A stretch of 14,992 bases of DNA from an uncultured Ellagibacter sp. (lineage in GTDB: Bacteria; Actinomycetota; Coriobacteriia; Coriobacteriales; Eggerthellaceae), in assembly GCF_934617235.1 (NCBI RefSeq), contig NZ_CAKTTZ010000054.1, forward strand, positions 1 through 14,992, given 5' to 3'. Every line of letters begins with the position of its first letter. Position 1 is the first letter of the stretch. The notes below the pieces were generated by a model. That model searched no databases and was not told the origin of the DNA. It saw only the letters and a program-made list of their open reading frames with translations. Shown here piece by piece: positions 7,801 through 13,827 of this stretch. Both the position numbers and the translations under genes were made by a program.

Positions 7801-8322
7801 ATCGACCTGCCCGACTCGCTGATCGACGAAGGCGAGCAAAGCGGCATGCAACGAAGCAAGTCCTATATCGAGAAAGCGAACGAATACCTGCAAGATGACG
7901 GCAATGTGATGCTGGCGAAGCTGCGCTCGCTGGAACCTCTTACCGACGAGGAGAAAGAACAGCTCAAGCAAGTGTTCACTGCGACGATTGGCTCCGGCGC
8001 CGATTTTGCCGCATGGTCGGGCTTTGCATGGGGAGAACACGCAGAAGCGCTCAGGTTCCTGCGCAAACAGGTTGGCATCGCCGATGAAACGATCGAGCAA
8101 AAGCTCGGCCACGTGCTGAACGACCCGGAGTTGAACGAGCAGCAGAAAACCTACCTGAAGCAGATTGTCGCTTACGCGCAGGCAAATGGCGACATCACGC
8201 CGAAAACGCTTCTGAACGAGAGCCCCTTCAACAGCATCGGCGTCGTTGAGCTTTTCGGTGCTGAGAAATTCCCCATCGTCAAAGAGACGCTGAACACGTT
8301 ACACAAGCCTCTAAGCGAGTAA
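4888..8322 (+). CDS. hsdR: Type I restriction enzyme R subunit (HsdR) with eroded nuclease motif
   Basis: 1144-aa translocase subunit of a type I restriction-modification system, a usual size for the EcoKI/EcoEI-like branch. Residues about 10-125 look like a DUF4145 domain (SALEYIVTLIYRS ... NGNLGAHGE). A Pro/Gln/Ala linker spans 135-185. The nuclease domain (HSDR_N) follows at about 205-340. Superfamily 2 helicase motifs are intact: Walker A ATGTGKT 383-389, DEAH 480-483, TATP 505-508 and QMVGRGTR 720-727. The C-terminal part (about 890-1140) resembles the EcoEI R C-terminal domain. In the nuclease domain D254 is kept. However, the family's AVxEAK reads AVIDYT (D269 and T271 where E and K are expected), and the GRxQAxxYA stretch reads GRKHALNAA (H283, A287). 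Flanking residues align in frame, so this is substitution and not a frameshift. DNA cleavage by this subunit is therefore doubtful, while translocation is expected to work. It is the first gene of the operon. Confidence 0.93.
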   Translation: MNFDFVRGVPGFSQLFEACDAAEQLALPFPAQSCASSRSALEYIVTLIYRSVADYDDAGKTLFEKMDDHRFIDYINDETIVSAMHTVRKNGNLGAHGERLSPQIACDTLEQLHYIVGEVLINLNLIDDYPTFESPLEKARARRQAPGKPAATPQTQTPTAVRTASSAMPEPAPCAPKQSQQPCEPSDDVVAQYAETLRQAHFSTRKHGDEQKNAKLYVQASLCEAGWAIASCDNQAYPETAAINMTLEDGSTIDYVLYGRDNRPLAVIDYTHALVNPIVGRKHALNAATLMQKKYGFRPVAYYASGYHIFCTDALGFPTRRVFGFHSIDELELLKQRVSARKDISNPSIEDSITNRDYQKDAIRSICDVFQNQGRRRGVVVMATGTGKTRVSISLVKVLMEANWVKNVLFLADRTSLVRQAHKNFNKLLPNVTTSMFTGTSINRDKDARIIFATYQTMIGLIDGDTREFGIGRFDLIIVDEAHRSIFGKYPLLFSYFDSLMVGLTATPRCDDSKSTYQVFQAVNGEPDYAYELEQAINDGYLVGFHVLDKTTEGLRRGISYDSLTDEQKEEVEKAYASADAPNNAFDNAESLAHAVITPGTSNINRGTIRAMLDDLMQNSLKIDAGDKVGKTIIFAKNHVEAEVIVEEFHKQYDYLGNEFCKLIDSQVEDALNTIDNFGERDKLPQIAVSVDMLDTGVDIPDAVNLVFFKKVNSKIKFLQMVGRGTRLSPDLFGPGKDKVGFLAFDWYDNFRYFNATNTWSTVQGSGKGGAPTLGLGVHINQKKLQILLQLQNKTDKTDFEKRYEKELHNFFTSAIANLNNDAMAVNRNIAFVNKYRQEGRLDNLTKTEVEELNDIVVPLLPTEPGKPKVKSFDSLVLTVESEYLTRIEEGKDPATIRNGFASVKTLFTKRMEQLQKLKTIPEVLKREKLIAAMMDGAYLLDDFSFERAEYVRKELRDLMKYIPDERNYYIIDLPDSLIDEGEQSGMQRSKSYIEKANEYLQDDGNVMLAKLRSLEPLTDEEKEQLKQVFTATIGSGADFAAWSGFAWGEHAEALRFLRKQVGIADETIEQKLGHVLNDPELNEQQKTYLKQIVAYAQANGDITPKTLLNESPFNSIGVVELFGAEKFPIVKETLNTLHKPLSE

Positions 8323-8330
8323 GCGAGACC

Positions 8331-9002
8331 ATGAGCGCAAACATCAGGGAAATACTCCTCACCCAGGAAGCGGAGCTGCTTGAAATCGACCTGGACTGCC
8401 TGGAAGAGCAACTGGAAACGGGCGACTACGACTACCAGTACGCAAAAAGCTGCAAGGAAACCATCGCAGCGATTCGCCATAAACGCCAGCAAGCGGCGGC
8501 GAAGCAGCATCAAAACAAGAAGGAGACCAGCGAAAAATCCGAGCTGCCCCAAATTCCGCTCGAATCGCTTTCGCCGTACTCTACCCCGTCGCAAGGCTCC
8601 AGCAGCCCCGCGCCCAACCAAGATCAGCGCATCATGAGCGCCATCGAGGCAACTCGCCTCGGCGATGGCTCGCCAAACGCATTCAAGCAGCTTGTTGGCA
8701 GCACGCCCGAGCTGAACGAGCAGTTCGTGAAAACCCACATCAACGAGCTATCGAGCAATGAACTATCCTCACTTGTTGAGCTAATGAGCTTCAGCGAGGA
8801 GTTCTTGGAGCAGTACTTCCCCACGCTCGACCATGGCGCCATTGCGCGCTGCCAAACATTCAGCGAGGAGTTCTTCATCAAGCACTTCAGCGATCTCAAC
8901 GCCACAATCGTACTGAAGCAAGGCAAAAACAGCTGGCGTAAAAAGGAAAACCGCTCGAATAAACTCGATGTGTTCCTGCGCCTCAAAGGAGTCCGATATT
9001 GA
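8331..9002 (+). CDS. Unknown operon protein with three helical repeats, 223 aa
   Basis: I do not recognise this as a named family. The N-terminal ~65 residues are strongly helical and charged and may form a coiled coil. Residues 66-98 are a Ser/Pro/Gln-rich linker. The C-terminal half carries three related segments of about 23 residues: ELNEQFVKTHINELSSNEL (from 127), FSEEFLEQYFPTLDHGAIA (from 154) and FSEEFFIKHFSDLNATIVL (from 177). This is a helical repeat pattern reminiscent of the SE-x-F-I-x-K-x-x-x-x-L repeats common in phage and giant-virus proteins. The tail is basic (SWRKKENRSNK). The gene starts 8 nt after hsdR and its stop overlaps the TTG start of the MoxR gene, so it belongs to the operon. 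It might be an adaptor between HsdR and the ATPase, or a phage-protein sensor; both are guesses. Confidence 0.8.
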   Translation: MSANIREILLTQEAELLEIDLDCLEEQLETGDYDYQYAKSCKETIAAIRHKRQQAAAKQHQNKKETSEKSELPQIPLESLSPYSTPSQGSSSPAPNQDQRIMSAIEATRLGDGSPNAFKQLVGSTPELNEQFVKTHINELSSNELSSLVELMSFSEEFLEQYFPTLDHGAIARCQTFSEEFFIKHFSDLNATIVLKQGKNSWRKKENRSNKLDVFLRLKGVRY

Positions 9003-10327
9003 TTTCCGTAAACAACGCCGCGCGCCTGATCAAGCGCGCTATTCTGGCAAACATTGCCACCGATAAGGAAAACGTTGCCATCACCCCGCTAATTAGTGGC
9101 AAGCACGGCATCGGCAAGTCCGCCATTGTGAAAACCGTGGCGAAAGACCTTGGCGGCACGTGCATCACCATCGAGGGCGGCACGCTCAAAGAAGGCGAGG
9201 TCACCGGCCTTCCCTACCAATACGAAAACGCCCAGGGCGAAGCGCAGTTCAAGTTCCTGCCCTACTATGCGGTCGAGCGCATCCAGGAGCAGGAGAAGCT
9301 GCTTTTCGAGCAGGCGGGTAAGACCATCGAAGAAAACGACGTGCTCAGCGGCACGGAGAATCGCTACGCGCAAAACGACCTTGCCCCGCAAGAGAAAATC
9401 GACCTGCTGCTTTCGGGCAAAGTGAAGCCCGTCATCATCTTCGTGGACGAGATCAACCGCACGGAAAATACCGTGTACAAAGAGCTTATGAACATCCTGC
9501 TCACCAAAACGGTAAACGGCTACCAGTTCCCCTGGTGGGTGTTCTTCGTGGGCGCGATGAACCCCAGCACGCAAAACAGCGTGTACGCCACCAACGAAAT
9601 GGACCCCGCACAGCTCGACCGCTTCCTGAAGCTGAAGGTGACCAGCAACACAAGCGAATGGATTCGCTACGGCAAAAAAGCGGGCATCTCGCCTGCAATC
9701 CTGCAGTTCATCAAGGAGAACCCGAAATGCCTATCCGAGTCAGCCGCCGAGCTTGACGACGAGGAAAGGCCCACGCCTTCACCGCGCGGCTGGGACATGG
9801 TAGACACCATTTTGTCCAGCGAGCCACTATTGCAACCGTTTTTCACAGCTAAGGAGAACAGCGAGAACGTTGTCGCCAAGGACATGAAGGAGTTGGTGGC
9901 GGCCAAGCTGGGCGGTACCGTTGCAACCATGTATTTCGCCAGCCTCGTTGAAAACGTCAACGCGTTCACGGCTGAAGAGGTGTTCGCAGACGACGAGAAG
10001 TTGTCTACGGTTGCGCCCGCGATGAAAAAGATGCCCGTGGCAAAGCGCGTTCAAACATGCGATGCGGTGCTAGGGTTTTTGGAAGAGAACCTGGATTTCC
10101 TCATACTGGACACAAAGGGCTTCAGCAAAATGAAGCAGCAGCTCAGCACATTGATTAGCGTGCTTGATGCCTCCACCAAGCTGCTTTTCGCTCAAAAAAT
10201 CGCTGCGGGGAAAACAGCGGGAGGCGATGACCTCATCGAGGTCCTGTTCGACGTGTTCGAGCAGGACCTTCTGGAGATGCTCGACCTGTCCGACGCGACG
10301 CGCAAAGCCATCCAAGGCAGCAAATGA
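8999..10327 (+). CDS. MoxR-type AAA+ ATPase, 442 aa
   Basis: Chaperone-like AAA+ ATPase of the MoxR group. Motifs: Walker A GKHGIGKS (34-41), Walker B VIIFVDEINR (145-154), sensor 1 in GAMNPS (N188), arginine finger in LDRF (R208) and a sensor 2-like SPRGW (261-265). The start is a TTG at 8999, chosen because AAGGAG lies 7 nt upstream. The TTG overlaps the TGA stop of the preceding gene (TTGA), so translation is probably coupled. Its own stop overlaps the ATG of the VWA gene (ATGA). MoxR ATPases are commonly encoded next to VWA-domain proteins and act together with them in assembling, activating or remodelling protein complexes. A pairing inside a type I restriction operon suggests remodelling of the restriction complex or of a phage target; this is inference. 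Confidence 0.9.
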   Translation: MISVNNAARLIKRAILANIATDKENVAITPLISGKHGIGKSAIVKTVAKDLGGTCITIEGGTLKEGEVTGLPYQYENAQGEAQFKFLPYYAVERIQEQEKLLFEQAGKTIEENDVLSGTENRYAQNDLAPQEKIDLLLSGKVKPVIIFVDEINRTENTVYKELMNILLTKTVNGYQFPWWVFFVGAMNPSTQNSVYATNEMDPAQLDRFLKLKVTSNTSEWIRYGKKAGISPAILQFIKENPKCLSESAAELDDEERPTPSPRGWDMVDTILSSEPLLQPFFTAKENSENVVAKDMKELVAAKLGGTVATMYFASLVENVNAFTAEEVFADDEKLSTVAPAMKKMPVAKRVQTCDAVLGFLEENLDFLILDTKGFSKMKQQLSTLISVLDASTKLLFAQKIAAGKTAGGDDLIEVLFDVFEQDLLEMLDLSDATRKAIQGSK

Positions 10328-11808
10328 CAAACCCGCAAGACAACATAACCGCGCTACTACAAGGCATGAAAATCAGCGTAAGCGCGTTCGAGCAAACAAA
10401 AGACAGCGCTCTTCTGCAGCGAATCGACAGCGACTTCCAGCGGTTCGCCCAGCTTGTGACGCTGTTCCTCATCGCGGAGCGCGACTCTTATTACGGCTTT
10501 TTCCTCATGTCCATGACATTTAGAACGAACTATGCCGCAAGCTCCATTGCGGGTATTCGCCTGGGCGAGTACCCGCCCGTATTCGAAACGAACCCGCTTA
10601 TCCTGCTGAAGTACTCGCTAAAGGAAATCCTGTACATCTTCTGCCATGAAATCGACCACGTGGTGTTCAACCACCCCGCCGAAATGGTGAAATCGAACCC
10701 TGACGGCAGCCCCGAGCTTTTCGAGCTGTTCAACTATGCCGCCGACGCATCGGTAAACGACATGCTGAACAATGAGATAAAGCAGGGCAAGCAATTTATG
10801 CAGGCCCCTAATGGTATAGTCACGTCTGAGGTTATCAAGGCGAAGTTCCAGCTACCGTTCGTCCTGCCTATGGAAAGTTACCAGTATTACTTCGACCTCA
10901 TCAAGCACTGCGAGAATATGCTGGGCGAACCGCAGCAAGACGGCATCGCGCCAATTCCAGGCGGCGAGCCAGGTGACAAAGGAAGCGGCGATGAACGCGA
11001 AGGCGAGAGCGCGGAAGAAAACGCTAACGATTCCAGCCAAGGCGACCCCGCAGACGCAGATAACGTTGTCACCGCAGCAGACGCCACAGGCAACATCAGC
11101 GATCACGCATGGACCACTGCCGCCGAAAGCGGCGCGCCCGCAAGCGAATCCGCCGAGGCAATGGCGGAGGCCGTGAAGGAGCTGCTCAATGAAGTCAACG
11201 ACATGATGGGGGAAGAATCGCGCGGCCTTATGCCCGCCCGCTTTGCCACCGCCGTGGCGCGCGCAAACAAGCCGCCCGTTCTCAACTGGAAAGCCATCCT
11301 GAAAAAATACGTAGGGACCATAGCTACCGACAAGACGAAAACGCGCATGCGCCTCAACCGCAGGCAGCCGCGGCGCTTCGACCTGTCGGGGACGCGCGAA
11401 AGCAAAACGCTCAAGATCGCAGTGGCAATCGACACCTCTGGGTCGGTAAGAGACGAGCAAGTCAAACAGATATTCAATGAGATATTCGCCATCATCGCGC
11501 GGCGATCGTTCGAGCTGACCGTCATCGAGTGCGATGCCGTAATCCAGCGGGTCTATCGGCTGCAATCGCCAAACGACCTGCCCGATCATGTCGAAGGACG
11601 TGGCGGCACCAGCTTCACGCCGGTCATCGAATACATCAATGAGCGCCGTTATTTCCGCGATGCGCTGCTCATCTACTTCACTGATGGATACGGCGAAGCA
11701 AGCATTCCCCGTCCGCATACCTACCGCAACCTGTGGGTGGTGTTTGGAAATGTTAGCAACCTTTCCATTGAAAACCCGTACGGCCTCGTGCTGCCCCTTG
11801 AGGAATAG
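10324..11808 (+). CDS. DUF2201-type metallopeptidase-like protein with VWA domain, 494 aa
   Basis: Partner of the MoxR ATPase. The N-terminal part (about 30-200) resembles the putative metallopeptidase domain of DUF2201 proteins. It has a zinc-type HEIDH at 108-112 with a further H117, followed by a NYAADASVN stretch (137-145) that fits the third part of such sites. Residues 205-285 are an acidic, Gly/Glu/Ala-rich spacer. The C-terminal VWA-like domain (about 362-490) has a MIDAS signature: DTSGS 370-374, T429 in GGTSF and D454 in YFTDGYG. Both a possible peptidase site and a metal-dependent adhesion site are intact. The ATG overlaps the MoxR stop by 4 nt. Known MoxR/VWA pairs act as chaperones. 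Whether this one cuts protein cannot be told from sequence. No signal peptide is seen, so it should be cytoplasmic. Confidence 0.88.
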   Translation: MTNPQDNITALLQGMKISVSAFEQTKDSALLQRIDSDFQRFAQLVTLFLIAERDSYYGFFLMSMTFRTNYAASSIAGIRLGEYPPVFETNPLILLKYSLKEILYIFCHEIDHVVFNHPAEMVKSNPDGSPELFELFNYAADASVNDMLNNEIKQGKQFMQAPNGIVTSEVIKAKFQLPFVLPMESYQYYFDLIKHCENMLGEPQQDGIAPIPGGEPGDKGSGDEREGESAEENANDSSQGDPADADNVVTAADATGNISDHAWTTAAESGAPASESAEAMAEAVKELLNEVNDMMGEESRGLMPARFATAVARANKPPVLNWKAILKKYVGTIATDKTKTRMRLNRRQPRRFDLSGTRESKTLKIAVAIDTSGSVRDEQVKQIFNEIFAIIARRSFELTVIECDAVIQRVYRLQSPNDLPDHVEGRGGTSFTPVIEYINERRYFRDALLIYFTDGYGEASIPRPHTYRNLWVVFGNVSNLSIENPYGLVLPLEE

Positions 11809-11816
11809 GAGTTGTT

Positions 11817-12266
11817 TTGGACCCTCGGGAATACATCGAAGAGCAAATCAGAAAAGCCTACGGGGAAGCCCCGCAGCAAGCAATCGAGGCAGCGCAAACC
11901 ACAGACGAAGACCCCGATCAACTGTTCACCGAAGGCGCTCAATGCAGCATCGTTGCGGACCGCTACGAGCGCAGCCGCAGCGCGCGGCAGGCGTGCCTGC
12001 AAGCCAATGGAACCGTCTGCGCCATATGCGGCTTCGATTTCGCCAAAGCATACGGGGCCGAATTCGCGGGCATCATCCAAGTGCATCACATAACCCCGAT
12101 CAGCGAAATCGGCCACGAATACCACGTGGACCCCGTACACGACCTTATCCCCGTATGCCCCAATTGCCACGTAGCCCTACACTCAAAACCCGGCGGAACC
12201 TACACCCCCGATGAGCTGAGAGCGTTACTGAGCCGCGCCGAAAACGACAAAAACAAGGACCGATAA
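11817..12266 (+). CDS. McrA-like HNH endonuclease, 149 aa
   Basis: Small nuclease with a clear HNH fold in its C-terminal half: zinc pair C68-x-x-C71, the catalytic strand IQVHHITPIS (87-96, H90/H91), then DLIPVCPNCHVALH (109-122) with the second zinc pair C114/C117 and H118. The spacing and the VHHxxPxSE ... VDPxxDLIPVCPNCH pattern match the HNH module of McrA-like and other modification-dependent restriction enzymes. The N-terminal ~60 residues are helical and acidic and have no known domain that I can see. The TTG start at 11817 is supported by AGGAG 5 nt upstream, just at the stop of the VWA gene. Given the eroded nuclease site in HsdR of the same operon, this protein may supply the cutting activity. 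It lacks a recognisable DNA-recognition domain of its own, which fits that idea. Confidence 0.88.
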   Translation: MDPREYIEEQIRKAYGEAPQQAIEAAQTTDEDPDQLFTEGAQCSIVADRYERSRSARQACLQANGTVCAICGFDFAKAYGAEFAGIIQVHHITPISEIGHEYHVDPVHDLIPVCPNCHVALHSKPGGTYTPDELRALLSRAENDKNKDR

Positions 12267-12334
12267 TGGAAAAACCCACCCGCTACGCAATCGAGAACAA
12301 ATCGGGAACACAATCGGCACGTAATGCCCGATAA
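12266..12334 (+). CDS. Possible 22-aa peptide ORF between HNH and hsdM
   Basis: The HNH stop codon overlaps an ATG (TAATG), and AAGGA lies 6 nt before that ATG. The frame runs 22 codons (beginning MEKPTRYAIENK) to TAA at 12332-12334. The product is basic and Asn/Ser/Gln-rich. It may be a real small peptide, a coupling leader for hsdM, or the stump of a lost gene. Length alone cannot decide. Confidence 0.3.
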   Translation: MEKPTRYAIENKSGTQSARNAR

Positions 12335-12337
12335 TAT
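12289..12337 (+). promoter_or_regulatory. AATCGG direct repeats before hsdM, possible internal control site
   Basis: AATCGAGAACA (12289-12299) is followed directly by AATCGGGAACA (12300-12310) and then by CAATCGG (12311-12317), giving boxes 11-12 bp apart. A small bulged hairpin, TCGGCA with TGCCCGA, covers about 12314-12331. TAATAT (12332-12337) could be a weak -10 box, without a convincing -35. This 103-nt gap is the only sizeable one inside the operon, so separate control of the methylase and specificity genes is plausible. Confidence 0.3.
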
Positions 12338-12369
12338 AAGCAAGCAAACCAACCCGTAAGGAGCGGAAC

Positions 12370-13827
12370 ATGATAACTGGCGAACTGAAGAACAAGGTTG
12401 ACGGCATTTGGGATATCTTCTGGTCCAACGGCGTAAGCAACCCGCTTACCGTGATCGAGCAGCTTACCTATCTCATGTTCATCAAGATTCTCGACGACAA
12501 CGAGACGCGCCGCGAGGCAGACGCCGCACTGTTCGACGAGACGCTGGACGACCCCACGTTCGATGCCGAGCACCAGAATTGCCGCTGGAGCGTCTTTCGC
12601 AACTACGAGCCTGAAGCAATGTTCGGCAACATGCTGCAAAATGTCTTCCCGTTCATCAAGAACGATCTGGTGGCAGACGAGAACGCTGCGTTTGCCAAGT
12701 ACATGAAAGATGCCACGTTCTTGGTGAGCAACGCCCGCACGCTCACGCGCATCGTCGCCAAGCTGGACGAGATCGACCTTGGAAACAAAGACATCATGGG
12801 CGATGTGTACGAATACCTGCTGTCTAAGCTGGAAACGTCTGGGCAGAACGGCCAGTTCCGCACGCCGCGCCACATCATCCGTATGATGGCCGAGCTCATG
12901 GAACCCACGTCCGATGACATTATCTGCGACCCCGCAATGGGCAGCGCAGGCTTCATTTGCGCGGCAGCGGCGTACATCAAGGAGCACTACAGCGCCGAGC
13001 TCATGAACGCCAGCGTGATGCAGCGCTTCCAGACCACCATGTTCACCGGCCATGATACCGACTCCACCATGATGCGCATCGGCGCCATGAACCTGATGTT
13101 GCACGGCGTGGACACCCCGAACATCACGCAAATCGACTCGCTTTCGGAAGACAACGACATACGCGATGCCTACACGCTCATCATGGCGAACCCGCCGTTC
13201 AAAGGCAGCCTTGACAAGGAAACCATCGCGAAGGATCTGCGATCGGTTGCCGCCACCACCAAAACCGAGCTGCTGTTCCTGGCGCTGTTCCTGAAGAGCC
13301 TGAAAGTCGGCGGGCGCTGCGCTTCCATCGTGCCTGATGGCGTACTATTCGGCTCGCAGAAGGCGCACAAGGCCATCCGCAAGGAAATTATCGAGGGAAA
13401 TCGCTTGCAGGCGGTTATCTCCATGCCCTCCGGCGTGTTCAAGCCGTATGCAGGCGTGTCCACCGCTATCCTCATTTTCACGCGCACCGATAACGGCGGC
13501 ACGGACAACGTGTGGTTCTACGATATGGAAGCCGATGGTTTCAGCCTTGACGACAAGCGCGACCCAGTGAAGGAAAACGACATCCCCGACATCATCGAGC
13601 GCTTCCACAACCTGGACAAAGAGTTCGACCGTGCACGCACGGAGAAGAGCTTCATGGTGCCCGTTCAAGAGATCATCGACAACGATTTCGACCTGTCCAT
13701 TAATAAGTACAAAGAAATCGTCTACGAGAAGATCGAATACCCGCCCACCAGCGAAATCCTTGCCGACCTGAAAAAGCTGAACGAAGAGATCGCCGAAGGC
13801 CTTGCAGAACTGGAGGGGATGTTGTAA
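12370..13827 (+). CDS. hsdM: Type I DNA methyltransferase M subunit (HsdM), 485 aa
   Basis: N6-adenine methyltransferase subunit that, with HsdS, methylates the host's own recognition sites and forms the core on which HsdR acts. The N-terminal helical HsdM domain (about 1-125) begins ITGELKNKVDGIWDIFWSN, followed by an LTYLMFIKILDD segment. The catalytic domain has the AdoMet-binding motif DPAMGSAGF (187-195), preceded by GQFRTPRHII (161-170), and the catalytic NPPF (274-277). A helical tail (about 445-485) should contact HsdS. The length is normal for the EcoAI/EcoEI-like branch. AAGGAG lies 6 nt before the ATG. The stop overlaps the start of hsdS by one base (TAATG). All key residues are present, so the enzyme should be active. 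Confidence 0.95.
   Translation: MITGELKNKVDGIWDIFWSNGVSNPLTVIEQLTYLMFIKILDDNETRREADAALFDETLDDPTFDAEHQNCRWSVFRNYEPEAMFGNMLQNVFPFIKNDLVADENAAFAKYMKDATFLVSNARTLTRIVAKLDEIDLGNKDIMGDVYEYLLSKLETSGQNGQFRTPRHIIRMMAELMEPTSDDIICDPAMGSAGFICAAAAYIKEHYSAELMNASVMQRFQTTMFTGHDTDSTMMRIGAMNLMLHGVDTPNITQIDSLSEDNDIRDAYTLIMANPPFKGSLDKETIAKDLRSVAATTKTELLFLALFLKSLKVGGRCASIVPDGVLFGSQKAHKAIRKEIIEGNRLQAVISMPSGVFKPYAGVSTAILIFTRTDNGGTDNVWFYDMEADGFSLDDKRDPVKENDIPDIIERFHNLDKEFDRARTEKSFMVPVQEIIDNDFDLSINKYKEIVYEKIEYPPTSEILADLKKLNEEIAEGLAELEGML

Noticed and set aside
10852..11718. 288-aa minus-strand frame
   Set aside because: Antisense to the VWA gene, whose MIDAS motifs are in frame on the plus strand. No sensible domain or start signal.
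12283..13131. 282-aa minus-strand frame, His/Val-rich
   Set aside because: Antisense to hsdM, where the AdoMet motif is intact on the plus strand.
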